Of a stretch of 64,000 nucleotides of DNA, positions 23,313 to 34,854 are shown in pieces. The stretch's first letter is position 1. Every line of letters begins with the position of its first letter. This stretch comes from Buddleja alternifolia (Eukaryota > Streptophyta > Magnoliopsida > Lamiales > Scrophulariaceae), in assembly GCA_019426215.1 (NCBI GenBank), contig CM033400.1:13996568-14060567 (forward strand). The letters are read 5' to 3'. Both the position numbers and the translations under genes were made by a program. The notes beneath the pieces are model-generated. The model was given only the letters and a program-made list of their open reading frames with translations, had not been told where the DNA came from and searched no databases.

Positions 23313-23454
23313 GACCATTTCCTCTGACGCAAGGTCAAAATAAGTTCATTATTGTGGCAGTGGAACACTTCACGAAGTGGATTGAAGCCGAAGCTGTGGC
23401 TCGTATTACGGAGAAAGTTATTATGGACTTCGTCTGGAAAAACATTATCTGCAG

Positions 23455-23463
23455 GCTAATATT

Positions 23464-23497
<34 letters not shown>

Positions 23498-23542
23498 GGT
23501 GTATAATAACGATGTGTACTGAAGCAAAAACATTGTCTACAG
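23455..23542 (+). other. Putative intron 2 in integrase (88 nt, GC-AG)
   Basis: Starts GCTAAT after a TGCAG exon end and ends GTCTACAG. Removal joins IICR to FGIPR in frame, again normal integrase sequence. It contains a TA microsatellite (about 23467-23498). The donor is GC rather than GT: either a minor-class GC-AG intron or a mutated GT. Confidence 0.55.
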
Positions 23543-24239
23543 ATTTGGCATTCCAAGGATTTTAATCTCGAATAATGGAACTCAGTTTAATAGAAAAATC
23601 ATCACGACTTGGTGCCATGAATTGAAAATTCAACAGAATTTCACATCGGTGGGTCATCCTCAGGCCAATAGTTTAACGGAGGTTGTAAATAGAATCTTAC
23701 TCCAACACCTAAAGACCAGATTGGATGGTGAACGACGTGCATGGGCAGATGAGTTGCCGGGGATACTTTGGGCCTACAGAACGACGCCGCGGTCCTCGAC
23801 TGGTGAGACACCATTTTGTTTTGTATATGGTTCTGAGGCAGTGATTACTGCGGAGATTGGAATGGCTACGAATCGTGTGAATTCGTATGTTCCTGATAAA
23901 AACACGGAGGCTAGGATATTTGAACTTGAGGTGGTGGACGAAATTAGGGAACGAGCCTATGCAAATATTCTCAGACAAAAGAGCACTATGGCAAGAGCAT
24001 ACAATAAGCGTGTAAAAGAAAGGTCGTTCCAAATAGGGGATCTTATTTTGAAAAGAGTGGAGGTTTCGAGGCATGTCAATAAGCTAGAGGCAAAATGGGA
24101 AGGATCATACAAGGTGATAAAGACCACGAAGAAGATGACTTATAGATTGCAAGATTTGGAAGGGAAACTTCCAAAGAATTACCTCGACCTTGGAACATTA
24201 ATAATCTTAGGAAGTTTTATACTTAGTAAGATTCCTTAA

Positions 24240-24625
24240 TAAAAGAGGAATAATTTTTGTTGTGGGATAAACGATTCAACGAGGTTATAATGTTAGTTGA
24301 ATTTTATTCGATGAGTTCCATGAAGAAAGATGATGCCCAATATTATGTTTGAGTAAATTCTGACATTAGTAAAGCTTTATGCAAATTCAAAGATAAACTC
24401 GACGATGTCAAGTCAATACGATCCTGAAGAGGGACGATGTAAACATAGCCAAACAATTTCATATTTAAGTAATAAGTTCAAAACAAAAGATAAAAAACAT
24501 TACAATTCAAAACTATCTAAAATGATAAGCAGAACTACGTAATGGTTCGAAAAGATAAATTGTTTTAACTTACAAAAACTAACAAAAGACGGATTGATTT
24601 CAAAAGAAACTGATAATTAACGATG
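24240..24625. other. Spacer between pol and antisense gene, element III
   Basis: About 385 bp with no recognisable domain; in Tat-type elements this interval is noncoding. Confidence 0.5.
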
Positions 24626-25278
24626 CTAACAATCGGGTTGTTGTTCATCAAGACGACCAACTATAGCATCCAACTCTCTTTGGAATGAAGTGCTTGCATG
24701 ACCCTCATCAGGCTCGAATCCAAAAGAACGAACAATATTGTTAAACTCGGGGAAATTTATATACTCTGACTTGTCATCTGGTGTCAAAGATGGACGAACG
24801 AGATCCATGTTAACATAATATCGTTCTAATTCTTTAGGAATGACACTAACATTAAAACCTCTGATTTGTTTCAAATAGCCGATGGCTTTATAGAAACCAT
24901 CTCTTTTATCATCGATGGCTCAGGAGATGATAATGTCGTCGAACTGAGTCGAATGAACGAAGTCTTTTATCCGATTGAGGCAAGCGTTTTAAAGCTTAGC
25001 TGCGAAGTTGGGGCTAGAAATGAACTCTCTAACTCCAATCTCATAAGCTTTACGATGCTCTGAGTTTAACAAATTCTCGAACTCTAGCATCTTCCTTTTC
25101 AACTCTATATTCTCGACTTTGGGGTTTGTTTTTTTTTTACCTGGAGCTGAGTGATCTTGGCCTTCTCGATGTCTAAGCTTTTGCACACAGTGTCAAGCTC
25201 GGACTAAATCACTTGTTTTTTGTAATCGGCAAGTTCTTGAGCACTGTTAAGAGTAAGTTGGTGGATGCACAAGGCAAG

Positions 25279-25374
25279 CTGAATAAGCGAATGTAAAATA
25301 GTTAGCTCGAAAATTGGAAACGAATTTAGATATCTATGAATATGTGGGTAAAAATGAACAAACGAATGACTTAC
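25279..25374 (-). other. Putative intron of the antisense gene (96 nt)
   Basis: On the minus strand the donor is AAG|GTAAGT and the acceptor is CTTATTCAG|C. The intron is pyrimidine-rich and joins ...SALLSK to LALCIHQLTL in frame (phase 0). Its length is a multiple of three and it lacks stops, so the protein reading alone does not prove splicing. Confidence 0.55.
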
Positions 25375-26076
25375 CTTAGAGAGTAGGGCGGAAGCATGTT
25401 TTTCCACCTAAAGGTGAGTATGAGCCATCATCGCGAGTTTATCATTAGGCGGCAAGATATGACTCATCATTTCAAGGGCCGTGACCGAACCATCGGCACC
25501 AAGGACGCTGCTGTCCTCGTAGATTCGCCATTGAGAATTGATTGGTGTGGCATTGGATCATACACTAGGATGATCAAGAATGTTGTAATCCATATAGTCT
25601 TGGAGGCGAAGGGACTCTAACTTGTCCATGGCCTCCAAAATTTTTGTATCTGAACCCTCGGGTCGTAACCTCCGAGGTGGGAACTTTGAAGAAGATGGGG
25701 CCTTCGAAGTGGAAGGATGTGAAGCAGGAATAGGAATTTGAGATGGGAGGGAACTCGTGCTAGCCTCTGAGAGTCCCTTTTTATTTTACGATGGCGCAGA
25801 CTCCCTTCATCAGGCTGAGCTGGTAAAGCCAAGACGTAATTTGTTACCTCGGGCATGGGGGCATCCGGGCCTCGGCTCGATGAAGGGGCCGTCTGAGTAC
25901 GGACGACCGAAAACTGATTAATTTGAGGGTCCTCTGGCTTAATAATTTGAATTGAGGCTCATCTGGGCTGGCTTGGGCCTGCTCCTCCCTGTTTACGAGC
26001 TGCAGCTACGGCCCTTTTTGCGGCCTCTTGTTCGTCAATCAACTTGCGGCTCATTCGTGCTTTACGAGTCGCCATC

Positions 26077-26149
26077 CTTATAAGAGTTAGAAAATTTTAG
26101 AATCTTATATGGTTGGGAAATACAAAATGTACGATGTATATTTCCTTAC
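26077..26149 (-). other. Possible intron of the antisense gene (73 nt)
   Basis: The donor ATTG|GTAAGG is strong and the acceptor TATAAG|G is plausible. Simple joining does not preserve the frame into MATRKARMSRKL, so either an indel intervened or the exon pairing is different. Confidence 0.35.
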
Positions 26150-27299
26150 CAATGTCATTGACGGGATTGACATTAGCAGCACTTAATCCACAAGCTCGTA
26201 AAACAGACTCATGAACCAACGAAGTTTTGTAATACCACTCGAGAATTTTGTTGAGCTTTACGAGTGAAAAGGTAGGATTTCTAGCACCTACGAGTTTAGT
26301 AGGAGTATTCAAGTTCCACTTACGACATACTGACCAAGACTCACCTATTGGAGGAGCAAGGAAAAAATACTTATCCTTCCAAGATCCGAAGGATGAATTT
26401 GGGTGAGCTTGAACTCGATAATGTTTATGGGGAGAGAGAAAATAAAAACCTAATTCGGTGACCTTTGTACATCTTTGTAATTTGAAAAAATGGTTAAAAT
26501 TTGGAATATCGGCAGGGGAATCGTAGGAAGTCATCAAAACGATAAAGTATACAAAGTGTCGGTATGAGTTTGGAAATAGTTGAGTAGGGAAAATACGAAG
26601 AAACTGGAGGATGGAAACAATGGCAAGATGAAGGGAAAATCTAAGTCCGGCCATTAAATGTGTGATATGAAAGGTTCGAAATCCTATTGGTGGTCGATGT
26701 AAACGGTCCGTAGGGCTAGGAATTTGGATACGGTAATTATGGGAAATATGGTATTTAGTTCTTAGTTCGGTGACCTTAGCCTCGTTCAAGGAAGAGACTA
26801 ATTGCAACCAAGTGATATGATGAATATAGGAGAGATTTGGAAAAAGGTTGGAGTTAGGGTCGTCCCCACCCTCATAATCCGTATACGAGGCTGGGGCGAG
26901 CTAATCCTCTGCTAAACCCGACACCTCGGGAACATTTGTCTCCTCATCTTCTTCGGAAGAAGTTTCCGAATCAGAATCAGAACTATCCTCGGAATTACTA
27001 CTAATGGTAAGGGGGGCTTGGGTCGTTGGTTCGTTAGTTTCCTCTGCATCGGAATCGCCTAAAATATCTACCATCTCATCCCTAGGATCTAAAGCCATAA
27101 TGAATAAAAGAATTTAAAAAGATGAGAGAAAGACACTATACCTAAGTAAAATCGGCGGACTATGTGGATGAGTAACGACTCTAAACCGACGAATGAAGCA
27201 GATGAATACCGATTCTAAACTCATACTTGCTTCTACGAGGCAGATGGTGATCTTTCTTCTAAAAGTTATGTGAGGTAAATGAAGTGAATTCGGAACAGT

Positions 27300-27306
27300 T
27301 TATATA
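27300..27306 (-). promoter_or_regulatory. TATA box upstream of the antisense gene
   Basis: The minus strand reads CTATATAAAC about 200 nt upstream of the first ATG of the antisense gene. The intervening leader has no repeat-element motif. Confidence 0.45.
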
Positions 27307-27552
27307 GTAGGGTAAAAACGTGATACAGACGGCTTAGATCAATTCAAGAGTTTTTAATCTGACGGCTCAGATGTGAAGATGTTTCGGATTCACCGTCTCT
27401 TCTCGAAAATGATGCCTTGCAGAGGTAATAATTACCGTAGCACATGTAAATTTGTCAGAACATTTATGGCGTTGTCTGGAACATCTTACTTGTTACTTCG
27501 TCATTGATTCTCAAAAATTCAATATAAATCATCCATTTTCATCATCACTAAC

Positions 27553-27568
27553 GAAGTGGGGGACTTAA
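27553..27568 (+). promoter_or_regulatory. Polypurine tract of element III
   Basis: GAAGTGGGGGACTTAA immediately before the 3' LTR. Confidence 0.8.
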
Positions 27569-28193
27569 TGATATACTAAAAAGAAGGGCCTCAGCTATTT
27601 AGGTCGTTACCTCATTAATATTCAGAGCACTATACCATGTATGACAAAGATAAAACGACCTAATGGGTTTTAAAACTCAATATTTACACTGTAGGTCCCT
27701 ATCGAACCACAAAATTGCAAAATACTACAAAACCCGCGTGTTCCTTTCTACTTGGGTCGGGTGGACCCCCTGACCCGAACCTACGAAGTACAATCCTAGC
27801 CTTTCATTAAGAACACGTGGCATCATCCGAGTAACTCCTCCAGTTAGCGAAACAGTATTCGTCCAGCATGGGTGAATACTATAAATACCCGCATTTATGA
27901 GAGTAAGGGGAGGAGCGCAATATTTATTATATTTGTGAGCTTGCCCATTGATTCGTTATTTAGACTAAGATTTAACAGTACGATCCCGTATATAAATTGG
28001 AGATTAGTCGTATTCGAACTATCTATACAATGAGGAAACGGTATTATATTTTGGAACTACGTTAGACTTGATCCCGAGGTGGTACGTAGGTAGCTCGATA
28101 CTTCGAGTGCAGTCTATACTTTTAATTGGCAGTTAGTTCATCATACGAGGTCATCCAGACTGTGAGGGGAGGGTGAATTTCCGACCTAGATCA
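27569..28193 (+). repeat. 3' LTR of gypsy element III
   Basis: 625 bp, matches 17775-18398 over its length with scattered substitutions and is followed directly by AATAT, the target duplication. Confidence 0.95.
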
Positions 28194-28848
28194 AATATAT
28201 ATATTTTGGTTACTATAATATATATATATATAGATAGATAGGGTATGGATCAAATACATCCCTGTACTTTAGGTATGATATAAGGCCCAATCTACACCAT
28301 TGATACTGTTTGATCCCAAGGCCTGGATTTAACTTCATTATTTAGATTGTATAATTTTTTTTAATGATGGCAGGGGCATTTTAGTCAATGAACGTAACAA
28401 ACTCATCCAAATATCATGCAGGATCAAAATCAAATCCCACTTATTGCACCATAACAGATTCTTTTCTCCAATTCATTAAATGGGTCTCCGAGAAAAGCAG
28501 TAAAATTGAAAAAATTACCAGAACAAAATCATTCTCACAGCCGGGCTTTTTTAGGAGCCAAATTGTCATCATGAACTATGTCAACGGCTGTCACTCTACC
28601 AGGGCTGCGTATGAAAACCAATAGCGCTTCAAATATGCAAATTAAACTATTTTTTAATTCCATGGTGGAGTAATTTCACTGCATCAAATGAACACTAGAG
28701 AGAGAAATTGTTCAGTCTTGGTTTTTTAGAGGGAACCAAATAAATGAAGGGGTTTGCTTTTTATTTATTATTTTTACAATTTAACAAGTATTTTGCTAAA
28801 ATAATTGCTGATTAAAAGAAGAAGATGAAAAGCAGCAGCGGTATTTAC

Positions 28849-30010
28849 CATTATACAGTATCGTATAAACAACTATACAGTATGTCATAACACATTATAC
28901 AGTATCTTACAACCCATTATACAGTGTGTGTTTATAATTAAACAATATACATCATCTATTACCAAATAGGCATACCAAATCAACAAAAATACATTATTGG
29001 AACACAATCAACATCAGAAGAGGTCCTGTACACATTATAAACCATCATACATTAGCTTATAAACCATTATACAGTAAATATAATGGTGATATACAGTGTG
29101 TGATTAGTAACATACAATTAGTGATTTCAAACCATTATACAATATCTTATAAACAACTATATAGTATGTTATAACACATTATACAGTATCTTATAACCCA
29201 TTATACAATGTGTGTTTATACATCATACAATTACAATCTTATAAACCATTATACAATATTTTATAACCCAGTATACAGTATCATATAAACCAATATACAG
29301 TATCATATAACCCATTATACAATGAATACAATAGCTAATAAATGTTATACAATAGCTAATCTATACTCTTTTATAATTGAAGAGGGGTCTTTTGGTGTAA
29401 CCTATTTTTGGTCTGTCAATTTAGTATTCTTTTTAAAAAAATTAATTAAATTTGAATCATTCACGTAACTTCCCCACTAATTCTTCCAACTTCTCCATTA
29501 CTCATGTAAGTCTTTTTCATGAACTATGGCAGTATGATGTGAGTAGTTTCTTTCTCATAAGCATGTTGTTCGCTATTCTTTTTTATTTTTTCGTGAAAAA
29601 GAGGTTATCTTTAATCTTTAATCAAGCAAAAAATTTTGTATTAAATTTTCGTTGCACACACATCCAGTGTGCACCAGTCGCTAGTTAATACATTATACAA
29701 TAGCTAATTAAACAAATATATAGTAAATACAATGGTGATATACAGTGTGTGATTAGTGACCTACAATTAGTGATTTCAAACTATTATACAGTATCTTATA
29801 AACCACTATACAGTATATTATAACACATTATACAGTATCTCATAACTAATTATGCAGTGTGTGTATACATCATATAGTTACAATCTTATAAACTATTATA
29901 CAGTATCTTATAACACATTATACAGTGTGTATTTATACATCATACAGTTACAATAAACCAACTAATTTAACAATATACATCATCTATTACACAAATATGT
30001 ATACCAAACC
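28849..30010. repeat. Degenerate short tandem repeat field (TATACAGT motif)
   Basis: Dozens of copies of a unit of about 18-22 bp around CATTATACAGTATCTTATAA, with alternations TATACAAT and TATACAGTGTGTG, interrupted by the insert at 29360-29684. Several longer blocks repeat, for example the segment around 29040-29250 reappears at about 29730-29960. Noncoding. Confidence 0.7.
29360..29684 (+). mobile_element. Non-autonomous Helitron nested in the TATACAGT field
   Basis: The left end is TCTATACTCTTTTATAA; the right end is CTAG preceded 7 nt upstream by a perfect 7-bp stem TGCACAC/GTGTGCA with a 7-nt loop (29653-29673). It sits between A (29359) and T (29685), the canonical target. The TATACAATAGCTAAT repeats resume on both sides, so the borders are clear. 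325 bp, no gene. Confidence 0.7.
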
Positions 30011-30624
30011 AACAAAAACACTTTTTGTTGATTAATATAATTTGATTTTGTGATGAGAGAATCATATTCAACCCTTCACGACTTTGGGTACATTAATATA
30101 TTTATTGTGCAGTCTCCTGCTGAAACTACTATTAATTTCAATGAATACATATATGTATGTATATGTATATATATAGTCAAAGAAGAAACATCATTTTGTA
30201 CTACATTTGGGCACTTCTTCTTCATTTTGTTACGCAAAGAGCTATCAGTGTTTTATTCTTCTGAACAACTGATAGAAACCCATTCTTTTTGTGCGTTTCA
30301 ATTTGAGAGATTTTAAGGAGATTCTGTGCCCTTTTTTTTGGTATGTAGATGCTGTATAATGACGTCATTTGACTATTATACCCTTAATCCAATTGGAATC
30401 AATTTTCCCACCTGTTTTTTGCTTCCTTTTTGGACTGTTGGATTTAATGGATCCAATGGTGTAGATTGAGTCTTATATCTTATCTAATATAGGGTGTGTA
30501 TTAGATCTTGACCCTATATAGATATATATAAATACATATTCATATACACATTTTATCATGGAAATACATATATTTACATATAAATAATATATATGTAAAT
30601 TGTACAAAAATACATATATGTAAC

Positions 30625-31014
30625 TGTAGATAAATTAAATTTGTAGCCAATGAAATGGCGATATGTGGAATAATATATTGGATGTCAGTTTAAAATTCTC
30701 TATTTACATTTTAGGAATTTAATCAAATTCAAATTCCTGAAATTAAATACTCAAATAAATTGATATTCTATATATACATTTCTAGAAAAAAAAAAGTCAT
30801 GTGCCTAAATTAATATATTATGAAAATTCAAATAATATATTATGGCAAGTTAAATCCTAGAGTTGTAACCTTTTAAACATTCCATGCAATTTAATTCCTT
30901 CTGCATGAGAAAATCTATATAATATATATATATATATAATGTTATATATATGGTAATAAAGTGGTTGTACCCACCACTTTTTTAGTTTAATATAATATAT
31001 ATATTGTTAGGAAA
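30625..31014 (+). repeat. 5' LTR of element IV, first part
   Basis: Matches 59353 onward for about 340 bp, ending in TA-rich repeats where Sirevirus copy B is inserted. It contains an A run at 30786-30795 where the 3' LTR has a G run. Confidence 0.85.
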
Positions 31015-32527
31015 TTTCATGTTAGATGTTTTGATGATGACAAGATAGGATTCAATGTTAGACCCCAAATAAAATGTAAGTTTATGTTTTCATAGATTAT
31101 TGTTTAAGCGTTTAAAAGTTTGTAATTGTTATTTAGGCTTGTAATTTTTATCTTTGTAGATTTTAGACTAAGTATTAGATACTGAATCGCTAATAGAATT
31201 CTAGGTGAGTCTATTAGAGAAGAAGTTGAAGATCAGCGTCTGAAGTCAACCAGAGATGAAGATTTGTTTCCTAGCGTCCGTCAAACGCTAAAGGACCTCT
31301 TTTCAGGATTTATGGATCAAGCACTCAAAGCACTTAAGCGACCGATGTCAGATTCACCTGAAATAAATCCTCAAATCATGAAGGACTTAAATGCAATCAT
31401 TCAACGGACATTTATTTCCAACGGGAAAATTAATTTAAATGGATTAAATGCTTGATAAGAGCATTAAATGTGATGAGATACTGTGACTTGTGGACAAGCC
31501 ATCTTTTTGACTAGACTGTCAGAACTTTAGAGTTTATAGCTGCTCCTATCCAATCGGTGCCAGCGAATTTTCAGGAATGACAGAGAAAAGGTAGAATCAC
31601 GCGCTGCGAAAGGCACGCTCCCACATGTGTCCAACGGACAGATCCCAAGAATTGCCTATAAATACCCTACCTTCAGCAAACCCAAAAAGAGATGGGAGGC
31701 ATAATAGAGATATACGTACATGCACAAGAAACTCTGCTAAAATTCTCGTTCAAAGAAAAAGCTTAGAAGCTCCATAGCCAGAATCTTTCAAGCTTTTTAT
31801 ATACATTCCAGACAGTCACAAATATCTCAAATCTCTTCCAAAGAAGAAACCTAAACTCTTACTGAGATATTCCAAGTTGTTTGATCTTCCCAAAAACAAA
31901 CAAACCCTTGTGACTAAACCTTCAACCTTTCATCTGAGTGAGAAAGCTGTTGAACTCCCTTACAGGCAGTATTTCTGAGTGAGAGAAGCTTGTAGAAGAC
32001 GATCTTCATTGGTGCTGAAATTTGTGTGATCAAGGAGCCCGAGATCATCTTCACCTGTTTACTATCTTGTAGAAGATTCTGTGTGATTTTTTGATAATCA
32101 TTTTAGTAAAATTCCTCCAAGTGAAAAAGGAGAAGAAGGATGTAGCTGGGATCACATCACCCAGTGAACCTTATAATTTCTTGTGTTATTTACTTTAATT
32201 ATTGTCTTGTTTTACATTATACTATATTCTTTGAAAAAGACAAGCTAATCTGCTAAGCGACTATTTAACCAAAATGAATGCTAAAGCTTTAAAATCATTT
32301 CCACTGTGTTAACCCTGATTGAGTGATCTAAGCGTTACCCTACTTTGGTAACTTGCTAAAATCACTAAGTCTAAGTTATCTTTACTGAAGCGCCTCACCC
32401 AAGCGCTCAACTTGCTAAGCGTTCAAATCTTTAAAAGTGATACGAATTTTTGAAGTCGAAAAAGTCTTCAGGGTCTATTCAACCCCCCCCCCTTCTAGAC
32501 CCTTTCGTATGCCACTTGGGACCACCA
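31015..32527 (+). repeat. 5' LTR of Sirevirus copy B
   Basis: TGTTAGGAAATTTCATG...GGGACCACCA, with its TATA box TATAAATA at 31657-31664. It pairs with 43127-44652 and with the solo LTR at 11145-12656. A reading frame at 31264-31455 is LTR sequence, not a gene. Confidence 0.95.
31657..31664 (+). promoter_or_regulatory. TATA box in 5' LTR of Sirevirus copy B
   Basis: TATAAATA, shared by all three family LTRs in the window. Confidence 0.65.
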
Positions 32528-32529
32528 AG

Positions 32530-32541
32530 TGGTATCGGAGC
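32530..32541 (+). promoter_or_regulatory. Primer-binding site of Sirevirus copy B
   Basis: TGGTATCGGAGC, one change from the TGGTATCAGAGC kept in copy A. Confidence 0.9.
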
Positions 32542-32643
32542 AGTTGAAGCAGAAACCTAAGCGTTTCCAAGCGTAACTGCTTGTTTAGATCCATTTTTCT
32601 AAAACTTAGTCGTGTTTATATTTTATCTTAAAAATATCTCATT

Positions 32644-34851
32644 ATGGCTTTTAACAAAATGCCCAAGTTGGTAGAATCAAACTATGATTCTTGGAAACTT
32701 AGAGCATTCGCTTATTTATGCTCTTGCGATAATGAAATGTGTGATGTGATTACAGATGGCCCCATTCAGATTATGAAAGTTGTAACTCGAGCCCCTGGAG
32801 CGACCGAGGCTACTCCAGATGGCAATGTCGAGAAACCTAAGTTAGAATGGACGCCAGAGGATAGAAAAAGAGCAAATCTAGATAATGTTGGACGAAGTGC
32901 ACTCTACTCAGCGTTAGGAGATAATGATGCATTATTCAACAAGGTCAAGCAATGTAAGACTTCCAAAGAAATATGGGATAAGCTGGCTATAGTATGTGAA
33001 GGTTCAGCACAAATGAAGGAGAACAAGCTCTCCATAGCCATGCAAAGATTCGAGCATTTCAAGATGCAGCCCAATGAGACGCTAGAATAATTGGACGCAA
33101 GATTTATTTTGCTCATTACCGAGTTAGCGTCACTAGATAAGGAATTGACCAACAAGGAAATGGTCAATAAGATTTTCAGAAGTCTTCCAAGTAAATACTT
33201 GATTAAGACTGTTGCTATGAGAGAATCACAGACTTTGGAGACTCTTACTCCAGAACATGTATTTTCAGAGTTAAAGGCATTTCAATTCGAGTTAGGTAAA
33301 GTCAGCGACACAACAACTTCAGTGACTGAATCAGGAGTGTTAATCGCTACCACCAAAAATAAGGGTAAAGCGGTTAGTTAGGTTAAATCTATGGAATCAA
33401 ATAAAGAAAAGGAAATGGCTTTATTGGTCAAGAAATTCAAGAAATTTCTAAGATATGAAAAGAGAAATCCTATCAGACAAACGTCATTTCAAACTCCTCC
33501 CCCTGCTCCAGCGCCTCAGTATCAAGTATATTCTACACCTCAACCATTAGCGCTAGTTCCTTACCAAGCGCCTACAACTCCTACTCAAAATCTCTCAGCG
33601 CTAGTAGTTTTAAAGCGATTATCCACTGAACAGAAAATAAAAACTAATTTGTGTTATAATTGCAGGAAACCAGGGTACTACCAGGTAAATTGCCCTTATC
33701 CAAATGTGTTTAAGCCCACAAGGCAAGACTATGCGGATAGAAACCAATTCAGGAGCAACCTTCTCCAACAAGGTTTGCTAGCGGAATCTGAACCATTCTC
33801 CACACCTGAAGAGGATTTGGAATGATCAGATGAAAGCAGTGATGACGAGCCTACAAGTGACTCAGCATTGATTTGTCTCATGGCAAGAGATGATGAAGCG
33901 TCTGACGAACCGCTACCAGAGGTAACCAATGAATTATCTCATCCTCTTTCTTATGATGAATTACTTGACAAAGTTAATGAATATTATAAAGATTGTCAAG
34001 TGGCCGCCAAAATATATCAAAACGATCTCGCTATTATCTCATCACTCACAAGAGATAAAGTGAAGCTCAAAGCAGAGTTGAAAGTTCAGCAACAATGCAT
34101 TGAGAAGAACCAATCACTTGAGAGTGAGATTATTCAATTAAAAAGCGATCTTGATATAATAGTCAAGAGAGAAGCTGATCTGATCGCTAGACTTGCCAAA
34201 TCAGAGCAGCTCGTCTCATCATTATTAAAAGCTTCAAGAAAGCTAGATAATGTGACTGAGGTAACAAGATTATTTGGGGAAAAGACCGGTTTAGGATATA
34301 ATAAATTCGGTAAACAACCAAATAAATCTAATGTTATGGCAACCAACAAAGGAAAAGGTGTATTCTTTGTTGAGAAGAGTTCAAATAGTCAAATGATAAA
34401 TGAACCTACGGACAATGATAAGAGGCCAAATGAGAAGGTCAACACCAACTTAGGTAAAAAGGATAAGACGACAGTGAATGGTTCACAACAGAAGGTTCAT
34501 TCAAACGCTCAAAAGGCTAAGGATAAACCATCTACAAGTAAATCAAATGCTAAGCATCAAACGCCAAAAGCGAATCCTAAGCCAGCGCAAAGGAAACACC
34601 AGCGTCAATATCCACAAAGGTCTAGATCATATTATCGCTACTATGATAATTATGGTTATGATTATGATTATGATTACTACTATAATCGAGGATATTATTA
34701 TACACCCAAAAAGCACGCACAACACAATGTGAAACCCAAGAAGGCCAGTATTCCTACAATGAAGACTAAGCAAATATGGGTTCCTAAAGTTTTAATTCAA
34801 ACCAAAGTCACTAAATATGGGTACCTAAGAAGAATTAGAACTATCCTTTAA
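32644..34851 (+). pseudogene. Sirevirus gag (copy B)
   Basis: Starts MAFNKMPKLVESNYDSWK. A TAA at 33088-33090 replaces CAA of copy A in QPNETLEQLDA. Further stops are at 33379-33381 (GAG to TAG) and 33823-33825 (TCA to TGA). The zinc knuckle reads CYNCRKPGYYQVNC, so the zinc-binding His is Tyr (CAC to TAC), while copy A keeps His. The coiled-coil-like middle, a basic stretch and an Asp-Tyr repeat (about 34650-34690) follow. A small deletion just before the end throws the last residues out of frame; in the ancestral frame the gene ends with TAG and pol follows in the same frame. Confidence 0.9.
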
Positions 34852-34854
34852 TGC

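Larger units (their letters stand above)
22925..24239 (+). pseudogene. Gypsy integrase with two intron-like inserts (element III)
   Basis: The HHCC zinc domain lies at about 22999-23160 (LREIHEGSCVNHLAGRS, CKECQLHFN). The catalytic core follows: WRIDILG, then an insert, then GPFPLTQGQNKF, FTKWIEAEA, then a second insert, then FGIPRILIS, the SNNGTQF block (second Asp changed to Asn) and VGHPQANSLTEVVNRILLQ. The C-terminal domain runs to 24239, with WAYRTTPRSSTGETPF and the FQIGDLILKR fold. The two inserts at 23234-23312 and 23455-23542 fall exactly between codon parts of conserved motifs; see the separate entries. Confidence 0.85.
24626..27098 (-). pseudogene. Antisense gene inside Tat-like element III
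   Basis: Minus-strand frames form a gene-like series. The first (27098-26901) begins MALDPRDEMVDILG and is an acidic Ser/Asp/Glu-rich stretch. The next (26807-26097) contains DIPNFNHFFKLQRCTK and SWKDKYFFLAPP, reminiscent of plant transposon-associated proteins. Then come a Lys/Arg and Ala-rich segment (MATRKARMSRKL, about 26073-26038), a segment with ALEMMSHILPPNDKLAMMAH, and a coiled-coil-like end to 24626. Splice-like signals lie at 26149/26077 and 25374/25279 and a TATA box upstream. Stops such as HTHL-stop-VEKH (CAG to TAG type) break it. Extra and antisense frames between pol and the 3' LTR are known in plant Ty3/gypsy elements; the function is unknown. Confidence 0.6.
17775..28193 (+). 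mobile_element. Ty3/gypsy retrotransposon, Tat-like (element III)
   Basis: LTRs of 624 and 625 bp (17775-18398, 27569-28193), TG...CA ends, and a perfect 5-bp target duplication AATAT at 17770-17774 and 28194-28198. The order gag, protease, RT, RNase H, second RNase H, integrase is gypsy-type. The second RNase H domain and the long space with antisense frames before the 3' LTR fit the plant Tat lineage. The LTRs differ at many sites by eye, so this is not a recent insertion. All genes are broken. Confidence 0.93.
28239..30516. mobile_element. Non-autonomous DNA element with terminal inverted repeats
   Basis: The left end starts TAGGGTATGGATCAAATACA. The complement of the right end starts TAGGGTCAAGATCTAATACA. 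The similarity continues about 70 bp inward through ATATAAG and CAATCTACACCATTG. The flanks are TA/GA simple repeats: TATAGATA occurs at 28229-28236 and 30517-30524, but with a 2-bp offset on the left, so the target duplication is uncertain. The interior has no transposase; it holds a degenerate TATACAGT repeat field and a Helitron-like insert. Confidence 0.6.

Noticed and set aside
23467..23498. TA microsatellite as a separate functional site
   Set aside because: It lies within the second intron-like insert of the integrase; ordinary slippage explains it.
28849..30010. CRISPR-like array
   Set aside because: Units are contiguous, degenerate and lack unique spacers; the context is a plant genome.
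28229..30524. TATAGATA as target duplication of the inverted-repeat element
   Set aside because: The left copy is offset 2 bp from the terminus and the flanks are simple repeats, so the match may be chance.
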